A stretch of 58,000 nt of DNA, taken from NCBI GenBank assembly GCA_029204225.1, contig CM055113.1:5494647-5552646 (forward strand). Reading direction: 5' to 3'. Below are positions 21,233 through 32,192 of the stretch, in pieces. The first letter of the stretch is position 1. Each line of letters begins with the position of its first letter. Source of the stretch: Diphasiastrum complanatum (taxonomy: Eukaryota; Streptophyta; Lycopodiopsida; Lycopodiales; Lycopodiaceae). Below the pieces are notes generated by a model. That model was not told the origin of the DNA. It searched no databases and was given only the letters and a program-made list of their open reading frames with translations. The translations under genes and the position numbers were made by a program.

Positions 21233-21460
21233 TCAGATCTAACTCTTACTAGAGTTATCACTATGTTGCTACAAAAAGACAATCGAGGAAGTCAAGACAT
21301 TTCGTCGACTTCATCATCTCATGCTCTATATGTCAACAAAGGCTCAAAGTGATAGAAGAAGAAAAGCTCTAAGCAGTCCACATCAAATTAGAAACCGACG
21401 CAAAGTCAAGAGAAATTATCAAATCAATCGAAGAAGAAGAAATTTTGTAAGTATTGCAAA
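21233..21460 (+). pseudogene. Copia gag C-terminal fragment with half a zinc knuckle
   Basis: The frame SSTSSSHALYVNKGSK, several stops, then NQSKKKKFCKYCKCDK resembles the Lys-rich stretch and first two Cys of a copia gag knuckle. It is cut there by LTR D, whose first base follows at 21461. The short length makes this tentative. Confidence 0.5.
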
Positions 21461-22067
21461 TGTGACAAATTGTCAACTAGTTTGATTTAATTTGATTTGG
21501 TTAAATGTCAATTTAGGCCAATATGCATTTCATACTTAGAGATAAACTTTATGAAGTTAATTTTAGTCTAAGTTCATTTGAGTTATCACTTTTAGAAAGT
21601 GTGGGAAATGTAGAAGGTCAAGTTTAGAAGATTCAAATTTGAATAGTTGGTTCATTGAAACTAGTCTACATTGTGAGTAGGGTTTGAGATCTAGAAGTTT
21701 CCTATTGTTGATAAGCTTGGAGAAGGACATCCAAATAGGCCAAAGACTTGCTATAAATATTGTACAAGTGTGGAAGAAAAACATTCTTTCTCTCTACTCT
21801 CATTCATGCTTATATATGAGATCTCTTTGGGGTTCCAAACTCATGGGTGCACTATAGTGTAGATATCTTGATTTTTTGTGTGTAGAATGCAATTGTTATA
21901 TGGTTGTTGGATTCACACATGTGAAATATAGTAGCTTACTAGTGTTGTATGGACAACAATAGTACTTTATCACTCATATCTAATTTTTTCAAGATCTATT
22001 AGAGTTTATGGCTTCTATGCATTGGTAGAGCTAGATCTCTACATTGTAAATGGTGCTAGATGTGTTA
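21461..22067 (+). repeat. Copia LTR 'D' (5' LTR of a deleted element)
   Basis: Begins TGTGACAAATTGTCAAC, has tataaatattgtac near 21752 and TTCACACATGTGAAAT near 21912, and resembles the A LTR. Its end is not canonical; it runs into pol sequence at about 22068, so LTR end, primer site and gag are deleted. Confidence 0.68.
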
Positions 22068-22420
22068 TCTTTCTACTAATAGGAATGTGAATTTGAGAGA
22101 TGTTTTGTTCATTCCTTTAATTACTAAGAACCTTCTTAGTGTGAATCAATTACTTGATAAGGGATTCAAGGTGGATTTTGGTGGTGATGTTCTTTTGATA
22201 AAGAGAGAAGATGAATTGATTGCAAAAGGAAAAAGACAAGGTAAATTGTCAAACTTGATGCTTGTGTTGTTGCTAACCAGCTCGAATGTATGGCAAAAGA
22301 GCAAATTTCAATGCAAGAGGTGTGGCACAAGAGGATTGGGCATCTCAACTACAAGTCATTGGAGGTGATGGCAAAGAGGCAAGTTGTGTTTGGTCTTCCA
22401 AAATCTCTAGAGCTAGTGTA
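22068..22420 (+). pseudogene. Copia protease-integrase fragment of element D
   Basis: Encodes STNRNVNLRDVLFIPLITKN, LLSVNQLLDKGFKVDFGGDV and GKRQGKL. After a frameshift near 22245 it gives VWHKRIGHLNYKSLEVMAKR (integrase HHCC region) and FGLPKSLEL, then a stop. It aligns with residues 350-465 of the A polyprotein with scattered changes. Start and end are both truncated. Confidence 0.82.
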
Positions 22421-22423
22421 GTG

Positions 22424-22657
22424 GGATTTATTTCCTAGCCTATCTTCAACCCAAGATCCAAGCAATCTAGCATCAAGGAGATGAAGTTAGTCGTCACGCG
22501 GAGGTTCGATCCCATGAGAGCGATAGCATATCTCAGATTTCAGCATGAATGAAAGATCCACATCTAACTCTAATATCCATTAACCCTAAGCATTAACACT
22601 ACGCAATTAACACTACATCCATTAAACCCTACGATCCACAATGAGATAGAAATTTGC

Positions 22658-22726
<69 letters not shown>

Positions 22727-25065
22727 GGCCAAAGAATATTTGTATCAAAAAGCATTATTATCTGCAAGAAATTGTGGACAGATTTTAGACTATGATGAAA
22801 ATGGAATTTCTTTAGTTACTCACATATCTCACTGAGATCTTGTAGCTCAACTACAAAAGATTTTTTATTTCTCATGAGTAAATAACATATCCGAAAAATC
22901 TTTGAGATGAATAACATTCAATCTCAACAGTTTTCCAATCCAACTTACCTCTAATTACATAATTTCATCCACTCAATCAACCCCTCACTGATCCTATAAT
23001 AAAACTAAGATTAGGTTGATCCAATACAGAACTCTTAGACTTATATAACTTACTTCTATTCCAATCAAAATGGAATTAGTAACCTTTGATCTTTCACTAT
23101 ACTACTTATAGATAATGATTCAATATCAAACATGTTCTAGTTCCATATTGTCCACACAATCCCTAGAGAATTTCTCTTATTCAAAAAGTTCCAATTAGGT
23201 ATCTTACTCTGAATCTATCCGAAATTACTTTTAAACCAAATCTCATTTCTATACCACGGCTGGTTCTCTTCCGAAAACTATGCAACCAACAGATTTCCAA
23301 ATAGAATTTTATTCCACCACTTCACCACTCCTTTTAAAGAAATTATAGATTTCAATAAAAGTTAACCTGAAAGATAATATATGAAAATACTCAAATCCAA
23401 GAAAAGTCAGTAATAAGTGTATTCCACAAAAGGATTCATTCTATTACGCACAGGACTTTCCATTCAAATATTTTCAACCCGAGTGACAGAAACTACCTTC
23501 CATTGAAATCCATTTATGCAGAAAGAAATATTCTAGATTTAAGAAATTGAAACACTTTAACCTTAGAATTTATTTGAATTTCAAGTCCATTCCCGCAAGT
23601 AATAATTTATATGACATAACAGTCTTTCAGAAGAATAACTTCATGCTGGAAAGAATTCATATAAACCAGTCTAATGTCTTATATTTGAGAAATTACAAAG
23701 AAGTAAAAGATTACTTAAGAAAACGAGAAATAGATTTGAGGGCCTCTGATTTTTTAAATAATGACATACCTTATTGGGATCTAGATTAAACCTCAAAATT
23801 TTCCAAAATACCCCACATTTGATTAAACGGTTTTATTTTTTCCATATCGCGACTAGGTACTAAAACACACCATTGATCATCAAATCTTTACAGTCCTAGA
23901 ATTCCCTTTCCAAAATTACTGATGTCTCATACCATCAACTTTCCCTTCCAAAAAATCCTTAACCGCCTTATCTGATATTCTAGAGATCCACTTATCTTCT
24001 AGCTGTCCTATAATCACTATAGGATATTATATCTTGTTCCCAAATACTAGAGAATCCATTTATTTGGATGACTGACATGCCTATCAGATGGATACCACAA
24101 ATCCACACTTGATTCTGTGATTTAGACAAAAGAATTAACATGGTTCAACACTACATTTGGATCCTTATAGGTTAATGATAAGCTTCAAATTCCCTTGGAT
24201 CCAAGAGCATCAATCTAGGGACAAGCTTTAATTAACTAACAGATCCAATGTAAGCCATATATTAGATTCTACATCTAAACATCACAATTGACATCCAAAA
24301 CTGCGGATAACTCAATGGTTACAAAGATATAGGCTATGAATTCAACTAAATGAATTCTATCCAGGAAATTAATATCCGGTATTAAGCAATTATTTACTGG
24401 GATTGCTAAAATCCTAATTGCGAAATACATTTCCCGATCACACTTACTACCCCTAATGTCCACTCTTCTTCCTTCATTAGAATTTCCAGTACTTTGAAAA
24501 TCTTTCAACTAAGGTATCAAGAAGACGTAATGACATTAGTAAATGTAAAAAAATGCATTACTATAGGAAAAAAGTTTGATATAGTTTCATCTCTATCCTA
24601 TACCCGGGTAGAAATATCGATATACAACCACCATAGGATTTTAATCGGAAATGAAATCAGTTTTACTTTTGATTAGTTCCTATTATTACGATTTTCCCAA
24701 TAAAAGAGGATTGTTCGTCCTTTTCACTTACTGGCTAATGAATTACTTCGTTAAAATTATCTATAATTAATGAGAAATGAGATTTGGATTTGGTACTTCT
24801 TCCTATACTGTATTCACCCCAAAATAATATTATTGAATAAAGAATTACCTCCAAATACTAAAAAAATTTCTCCATTAATTATTTAACAAGTATTCCAAAA
24901 GCTTTTGGTTTGTTCAATTTTAATGACCTAAATCATCAAAACCACAATAACCAACTGATCGGTGTTCCACTGATTTGAAAAGGAGAAAATCGGAAAAAAA
25001 AAAAAAAAACACAATTTAACTCCATTTACTAGGAGATAGGCTTAAAAACGAAACCCTATCTCGAA
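22424..25065. other. AT-rich region without recognised genes; contains (TG)n
   Basis: No LTR, pol or gag similarity was seen on either strand. A (TG)31 tract lies at 22661-22723. Small open frames (23547-23789, 24494-24676) show no recognisable motif and are probably chance. Confidence 0.5.
22661..22723. repeat. (TG)n microsatellite
   Basis: About 31 uninterrupted TG units. Confidence 0.98.
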
Positions 25066-25217
25066 TGTGAAGATTATTAAAATATTATCTTCCTATCTCG
25101 AGTTTGGGGCCATGTCCATGGTGGTTTCCACTAAAATTCATGTTGTACATAAAAGGAGTGTGAGTTGAGCACATATCCTTCTAGTGTAGCTCGGATTTGA
25201 GTTAGATAGGTTCAATT
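25066..25217 (+). repeat. LTR fragment of family 'B'
   Basis: Begins TGTGAAGATTATTAAAATAT and follows the B LTR (37426, 40656) to ttagataggttcaatt, then stops. Only the first ~150 bp of an approximately 700-bp LTR are present. Confidence 0.85.
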
Positions 25218-26170
25218 ACTTCTGCCTATCAGCAAAGACGGTGGGCTCTTGCTTACAAATGTTCTTTCTTGTTTTAAGCCCAAAATCAGGCAGAAGGGGC
25301 AAATTATCTTTGTAGTATTGTGTCCTGCTTGTCAGAGGACATCTGGATGGGTCTCTCTTGAAACGTGTCACATGCAATCAATCCATCATGTAACCAAAAC
25401 GTTCAACCAAATGATCAACATACAGTTCAGGTGAACAACTATGAAATCTTCTTTTACTTTGCTCCAAAATGAACTGAATCAGATCCTACAATATACTACA
25501 CTGAGCTACACTTGCATTAGTTGACAAAACAAGAAACAAGAACTAATCTACAGCATGTTAGAAGTCCAAGAATCAAGAAACCAACCAGTCTTTTGATTCT
25601 TGGACATCCCAAGAACATCAAGAACTAGATTGTAAAGAGATATGCAAGAACTACACCACAAATCCAACCTATTTAGTTTACTTGAATGCTGGCTCCTACA
25701 TTAATCCACAAGAAAACATGAAATCTAATCCACAACTAGGAAAGCAAGAAAACTAATCCACTCTACAGTCCACAACCACACACAATGAATGGAAGGACAT
25801 GATCATAGGGGCATCACTCAAGAAAACCATCATGATCAAGGAGCTCAATGGATGCATCTAACTCATGGAGGCTCTTCTTATTTCAGCATGGAGTTGATAC
25901 AATTCACAAAAAGCTCCTCTTCACAAAGAGAGAGTCTCTTAAATAAGCAAGAGAGCTCCTTAGGTGGCATCCTAGTGGAATTTCCACATTTCACAAATTA
26001 CAAGTGGAATAATGCTCTCCACTAAATGTCACTATCAAAAGGTGGCTCACTCTACTTTCTTTAAGAGGGGCTACTTGCATTTATTACATTTGCCTAGAAA
26101 TACTAGTTCCTACATGGTCATTCCATCTTCCGAGATTCACCATGAGGCTCACACAATTCTGGCTTGTCAT
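25218..26170. other. No feature recognised
   Basis: Intergenic sequence with simple CA/AAG-rich composition and no convincing coding frame. Confidence 0.45.
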
Positions 26171-26770
26171 TACTAACTAGTATTCCTTGGCTGTCATTCT
26201 TGGCTCTCAGTGTTCGTTCGTTTTGTCTCCTCAAGGACCTCCTCGGTCTAAGATGAGAGGTGCTCTTGAGTTGTTCTGTCTGAGTATCTTGGGGATTCGC
26301 CAGAATCAGCCAACATCATCCCACCCCTAATGTGTTGCAGGACCCACTGCAACTCATATTGGACGATGTCGCTCCGCTTCTGCATTGGCGTCTTCAATTG
26401 GCACTTGGAAAAGCGTAGATCCTCGGTCGCTTGCGTAAAACCAAGTGTTTATTGTTGCCAGTCTTTATCAAAAAACTGCTTTTCTGCAATTTGCCGTGAT
26501 GTAACTAGAATGTCTTATTGTTGCAAGTGGTTGACATTCTCAAAAATTTGGAGAGCCCTCAGTAGCTTCACAACATGCAGGCTCGAGTGCTTTCCATGTG
26601 TCTCTTTGTTTTGTCACTTGTATCTGCCATTGACGGTTTTATCTTCGATTTCCTGGCAGATTCTAACTTCTGGGAGGTCTGTATCCTCCGTATTGCTTGT
26701 GGGTGTTTTCGCAATTCTTCGTTCAGTTGAAGTCCCATCCTTAAGAAAAATGTTCGATCTATAGGTTGTA
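26171..26770 (-). other. Possible decayed minus-strand coding region
   Basis: On the minus strand one frame gives protein-like text broken by single stops: KTVNGRYK, LHVVKLLRALQIFENVNHLQ, DILVTSRQIAEKQFFDKDWQ and QKRSDIVQYELQWVLQHIRG. A 144-codon plus-strand frame covers the same interval but is Ser/Cys/Leu-rich and less protein-like. No family was recognised. Confidence 0.25.
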
Positions 26771-27228
26771 CAAACTTTGATTATCAGTCTCAAGGGGATG
26801 GAATGGTAAGAACAGATTTGGATGGACGGTTTGATAACGGTAAGGAAACATGATGAAGGCTTGGTGAAAGGATGAAGGAACTGATAGTTCTACAATTGCA
26901 GCCTTGGACCCTTGCAATGTCGAGCTTTGACCACCACTTGTTGGGTGAGGAGCTTGCTTTATTTTGCAGGTTCACGGTTGTCTTCATCTTTCTTTTCTAC
27001 AACTCTTTCTTTTGATCCATTTCTTTTGGATCTCTTTGGGCTTCATACGAGGGGATTCAACTATCATTGCTCCAGAGAGTTTCTTTTGATCAAGGTTGAT
27101 TTGACTCATCTGTTGGTTAAGTTTTTGTCCTTTTCTCCTCAGCTTTTTTGCTTAATTTCTTATGTCTTCTAGCTGCTTTGCCTGCTTCTTAGATCTTCTT
27201 TTGGTTGATCAACCATTGTAGGTGGCAG

Positions 27229-27971
27229 TTAGTCTCCGCGAGACATTTGCAATGATCTATCAGCTGCTTCGGTAAGACTATAAAAAACTGGAGATTTCTC
27301 AGAAGAACGGTGAAATGATGATAAATAAACAGATGGAAGGTAGGGTGGAGGCGGTGACATCGGTAGATGGTGTGAATGATAGGCATGAGAATGGGTGTAG
27401 AAGTATGACAAGAGGTCGCTTGAAGAAAGAGATTGATTTTCCAATGTTTGTGTTTCTCTTTTTTGAAGGATCTTCGTCGTGACTGGAAAACTTCTTCTGA
27501 TTGAGTCTCTTTGGATTACCCATCTGTCTTCTTTAGCCTTGTCTTTTTCATATTTGACTTGTGACCTTGGCTGTCGATCTTGCTGATGTTGTTGTTGGCA
27601 GCGTAACTGCTCCAGTGGATCCAAGCATATCCACTCTCTCCCCTCCCCAAAATCTGTTGGTGGGGTTGTTGTTGCTGGTAACTGTTCATGCTCAAGATTG
27701 GTTCGACATGTGAAACACGTAGTTGAAAACACGTTGAATATGTGACTGGAGTAAAGATTGAACAAATTATAACTGAATTTGTTTCGATATTGCTGTAGTT
27801 GACTCGAAGATGAATATGGCAATGAGATGCAGGAATCAACTCGGATGTGATATGTATTGTGCAGATTTGGTGGATGCGCAAAAATCTGAAACTCTGTATA
27901 AGGTGATTTGAAGATTGATAGATGAATGACAAGTTATTCTTGAGATACACTACATGATGTCTCCTGTTCAA
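27229..27971 (-). other. Gln-rich minus-strand reading frames, unassigned
   Basis: Two overlapping minus-strand frames are open over 590 and 450 bp. One has an ATG and reads MNSYQQQQPHQQILGRGESG; the other is rich in Gln, Ser and His. Neither contains a motif I know. The overlap of two long frames suggests base composition rather than selection, but a decayed exon is possible. Confidence 0.22.
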
Positions 27972-28765
27972 TGGCTATTCTTGATGAACTTATAACAAAT
28001 CTAGAAAAAGATATGCAATTAGAATAAATAATCGAATCAAAAAATGATGAAAAATAAATAAGGAAGATACCAATGTTACAGAGAGTGAAGGCCGTAGAGC
28101 ACTTGTCAAACAAAAAGTCATTTATCAACATGCATAATTCACCTTGATAGTTGCAATATTTCATTTGTTTTGTAGAGTAAGGTGACTTACTCTGACATGC
28201 CCTTGTCAAAACAAGACAAGGTTGGTGACACTAAAATCTACCATCATTGATAGCAGATGTTGTAAGATATAGCTTGAAAAGTAGGTATAGTTGAAGTACT
28301 ATGTCCTGAGGACCTCTCAGAACAAGAGATTCAGAACCGAATCTCTATCTGGATTTCCAATTTCTAGATGTATTGTGTATTGGCACATTGGAAATCTTAT
28401 CAGCATGTGGAAAGACAAATAGATTTGAGGTTGTAGAAGGGGAGAAAACCTGTCAATTCCCTGTGGAGGTTTCTCTTGGTTGGACATTGTAGCAGATGAC
28501 GGAATATTGGTTTCACTTTCTTTCGACAAGGACTCATTTCATATTAGTGTCTTTTTGCATTATGGAGCTGGTGTATTGCGTGGTAATGTAGAAGTTTGCA
28601 AGAAACTTCTCGATTGAGCAGCAGATTTAACTGTTGGTTGCTATGGTGCTCGTGTTGTTGTCGTGAGGATCCTATCGGGAGTCATAACTAACATGTCGGG
28701 CAAGTAGGATCTTGGTGGGTTGTTTTGGGCAGTCTTTGAAACTGTGTTTTCTGACACAGTCCTTT
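27972..28765. other. No feature recognised
   Basis: No repeat family or gene was seen. The right end passes without a visible boundary into the gag fragment at 28773. Confidence 0.45.
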
Positions 28766-28772
28766 TGTCAAA

Positions 28773-29560
28773 TTGAGTAACATCAAGATGGCAAAGGATG
28801 AACGTGTACGAGACTATATCGAGCATTTCAAACGCCTCAAAAGTCAAGTACAGGAACAACCCTCCGAACAGATGCTCATCATCTGGTTCCTAGTTGGACT
28901 TCCACGATGGATTAGACGCGAGCTTCAATCCAATGACGAATATATGAGCCTCAAATTAGTTATGTCTGATGCCATCAAGGAGGAAGATGAAGGATCAGAT
29001 GTTGATGAATCTAGGGAAAGACGAACACCACATGCTCCTGTCCATGAGTCGAAGCTGATCGAGGACACCCGAGATCAGCTTTGGAAATCCCAGTTAGAGT
29101 TGCTTAATAAGCAACATCAACTACAGATGGAGAAACTCACCAATGAGTTTCAAGCTACCCTGAAGTCTATCCAAAGCAGTATGTCTGGTCAGCCAAACTC
29201 TGCACAGGTACCTTATAGACGAAAACCAATATGGTGCCCACATTGCCGGGCTACGCATCCTGCTGATGCTTGTCCTTCATATTGGCCTATCCAAGCACAT
29301 ACAATTCAACAATACGAAGAACAAACATCACAGTCTGGAAATGCCTTGACTTATCATGAATATCCACCAGAAAGTCCAGACCCATTAGCCATACAAGATG
29401 GCTATGCCGTTATACAAGGGCCATTGAACAACAGATGTTTCATCTGTGGTGAAACCGGCCACTTTATAGTTGATTGTCCAGTCAAAACCAAGTACCATGC
29501 TGAGTGCCTCGACCAGTCTGTCTTATCTTCACGATCGAGGTTAAAAAAACCAGTCACGTG
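28773..29560 (+). pseudogene. Gypsy gag, C-terminal half ('M'), plus strand
   Basis: An open frame begins inside the capsid (KDERVRDYIEHFKRLKSQ, IWFLVGLPRWIRRELQ) and continues VMSDAIKEEDEGSDVDE, an amphipathic Gln/Glu-rich helix (LLNKQHQLQMEKLTNEFQAT) and two knuckles. The first is WCPHCRATHPADACP (29232-29275, CX2CX3HX4C) and the second CFICGETGHFIVDC (29436-29477, the standard CX2CX4HX4C). The capsid N-terminus is absent on this strand; a matching N-terminal half lies immediately to the right in opposite orientation. There is no in-frame start of its own, as the first ATG lies in mid-domain. Confidence 0.83.
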
Positions 29561-29599
29561 CTTTAGCGAGCATGGTCATCGAAAACAAATTGGACCATA

Positions 29600-29890
29600 G
29601 CATTGGGAGATGTTTCGCCATACACATCACATGCATTCTCAAAGATTTGCAAAAATCTTTGAGGGTCCAAACTACCGTCAAACTTGGCCAGATCTAACTT
29701 TGGTGTACGTCTTTCATGATGAGCACTGTGGGTAGCAGAAACTCCATTTAGGTGTGTTTTGGCATGGGATGTTTCAACACCATGAACATGGGTTCTGGCT
29801 CTTGAGGACTCGGCTCTATCAAGTTCTTGTCCCTCGAATGGGTTTGTGGATGGCTCATAGGGTTGAGACCTCATTCGAGTGTGATGTGTA
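29600..29890 (-). pseudogene. Gypsy gag, N-terminal half ('M'), minus strand
   Basis: On the minus strand the frame runs SSRARTHVHGVETSHAKTH then ERRTPKLDLAKFDGSLDPQR and FLQIFENACDVYGETSPNA, the standard start of this gag family. It stops matching at about 29625, where the plus-strand C-terminal half ends. To its right the same frame is fused to the protease-linker of element L (DIINWSHSLATIDCVNAEHC), so two junctions bound this piece. Confidence 0.78.
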
Positions 29891-29894
29891 TTGA

Positions 29895-30630
29895 GCTTGC
29901 AATGTTCCGCATTGACACAATCGATTGTTGCCAAGCTGTGGCTCCAGTTGATGATATCCATAGCCTTGGTATAGTGGCCCTTCTCTTCGATGTCATGGTA
30001 ATTTTCAAGAATAGACTCTATGGTAGAGAATCTATATTAGGTGATTCGTGCGGGTTTGATCTTACCAGCAGAGTCGATTGTGACTGATGTTTCTCGATTG
30101 CCAAATGTAACGCGCTCTCTATTCCAATCGTGCACTACGTGTGCGTTAGAGAGCCATGGCCTACCTAGGAGTAATTTATAGGAATAGGCGTTGCTAGGGA
30201 TATCGACCACTACCAAATCTAGTGTGAAGCTCAAACCTCCTAGTTTCAGTCTTATGTCTGGTATTAGGCCTAATGGTTTTACCACACTTTGATCTACCAT
30301 TCGAAGTTGACAGTTCGGTCGTTTCATGGAAGCTTGAAGACCCCACTCCTTCATCAGGGATGTTGATATTATGTTGACTCCTGATCCGCCATCTAATACT
30401 GCCAAGACAATGCGGGAATGTTTGTAAGTTGTAGGAATGCGTATATTTCCCTTGTCGCTTGCAGGGTTAGTCAGATGCCAGGGCACCTCATGGAGGTCTA
30501 GTGATGGGATGTTATCTTCAATTGAGCACAACTCTTTCTCCCATTTTTCAGTGTACTTCCAGAGTACTCCAAATGGGAGGGTAACGTTTGCTTGAAGCAA
30601 ATCTTCCCATATCTTCTCATATCTCCCCAA
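29895..30630 (-). pseudogene. L retropepsin-like protease and linker
   Basis: The minus-strand frame contains HEVPWHLTNPASDKGNIRIP, then the catalytic motif AVLDGGSGVNIISTSL (Asp in a DGGS triad), then CQLRMVDQSVVKPLGLIPDI, YKLLLGRPWLSNAHVVHDW and RERVTFGNRETSVTI. After a stop at 30037 a second frame carries GHY(T)KAMDIINWSHSLATID. It is the better preserved of the two DGGS proteases here. Order after gag matches J. Confidence 0.83.
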
Positions 30631-30974
30631 ATCTCCCCATATCTCAGTTCCTTCTACGATTGGATTATCTGGTGTTTGATCTCTAGGTGTGACTATAGCC
30701 TCCTCCTTATTATCAGCTTCATGGATGAGCTTTTGATGTTTGTCTCTTAAATGGATCTCCTCGTTGGGGTTAGGATAGATTATTGGTGTGGTTCTATCAC
30801 TGGACGGAGCGAGCGGGAGCTTAGTGGTTCGTTTTGTTGCAGCTTTGCTACCCTGCTGGTGTTGGGCTCAAGTCATGACTCTGATTGGAATTGTCTCTAC
30901 TTGGATAGAGTTAACATGAGCTGCAGGACTGGGTCGTTTTGGACAGTCTTTGATATGGTGCTCTATGCCACAAT

Positions 30975-32192
30975 TTATTGTAATTTATCAGGACAACGAA
31001 TGCTAGGATGTCTTCCCGCACACACAAAACAACCACGTAAAACTGGCATCGGTTGCATAGCATATGCTATGGGTTGTGTATGATATTGAGGTTGATTGGG
31101 GTCGTATCGAGGCTGTGCCATTTCATAAGAGTAACTAGTCTCTGCTTGATAAACATTGGCATTGTGATCCTCGACATAATAGGTAGCAGGATCGACATAG
31201 GCAGTATCAACCATGTGAGATTGTACATGTGGCGTAGACTGATTGACTACAAACGGTTGTCTGGGTTGATAATGAACTGGGCCTGTTGGCTTGGGTTGGT
31301 ATTGTCCTAGCCTCGGCACAGATGGATTTGGATTGTAATTTGGTGCATACCGTTGAGGTCTAGATGGCCTATAAGGGCGATACATAGGTCGTGCCGCTTG
31401 TAGGAAATATGTTCTACGTGCGGGCACTCATTGGCGGTGTGGTTTGGACACCACATATTCTCACGGACTGAAAAAGTTTTTTCAGCGACATCCTTGAATA
31501 CCTTTTGGAATTCTGAGGTTAGCTTCTCCATCTGAGCTTGTTGTGCTTTTTGCCAACCCTCAAGGTGTTGAAGGATATCAACCTCACTAGATGAGGACGA
31601 TCCTTCCACGGAAGTCTCTTGCTTAACTAGCCCCTTTCCCCTCTTGTCGCGAAAGTCATAGTTCTCGTCATACCCTTCATCTTCTTCACGGATGGCGTCA
31701 TCCATCGCGTCTTTCAATCGCTCGTACGAGTCTGCGGGTTTCAATTCTTTCCTAATGGCCTGGGGTAAACCAACTAAAAAAAGTTTGATGCCATTTTCTT
31801 AGTTACGTGATCATCGACACACTCTACTTTAAGATGCTTGAAACGCTCGATGTAGGTGCGCACTGATTCTTTACTCCGCATCTTGATATGCGTCAATTGG
31901 ATGAAGGGACTCTACATCAGTTTGGAGGGTTTGAACCGTTTGATCAGTGCTGCGGTGATGGTCTCCCAAGATGTGTTGTCTAGGCCTTCAAGGTTTAAAA
32001 ACCACTCTTTTGCGTTGCCTTGTAAAATCATGGGGAATAAATGTACATTTTCGGTGTCAGATTCATCCCCATAGAATTTACAAGCATTGTTGAAATATTG
32101 GAGAAATCGTGTTGGATCTTATTCTCCTTCGGTGCGTCAATCCTTGGAAGTCTTTTCTCCAACTTCGGCAGGGGATTGGATGGTCCTACCAT
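30975..32192 (-). pseudogene. L gag, broken
   Basis: Starts at minus-strand ATG 32192 (MVGPSNPLPKLEKRLPRIDA). A frame change near 32125 removes the usual KYDG motif, and stops occur near 31915 and 31800. Recognisable parts are NACKFYGDESDTENVHLFPM, AKEWFLNLEGLDN, ALIKRFKPSKL, SKESVRTYIERFKHLKVECV, LFLVGLPQAIRKELKPAD, AMDDAIREEDEGYDENYDF and a coiled helix (HLEGWQKAQQAQMEKLTSEF). The first knuckle is damaged (ENMWCP-NHTANECP). A Pro/Tyr/Gln-rich linker follows, and the second knuckle CFVCAGRHPSIRC lies near 31000-31040 (CX2CX3HX4C). Confidence 0.83.

Noticed and set aside
26500-26700. Resemblance of LLRALQ..DILVTSRQIAEK to a TFIIS/Mediator N-terminal helix bundle
   Set aside because: Only a few residues fit, the key conserved positions are absent, and stops interrupt it.
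26330-26764. 144-codon plus-strand frame rich in Ser, Cys and Leu
   Set aside because: Overlaps more protein-like text on the minus strand, has no motif, and composition suggests an antisense shadow.
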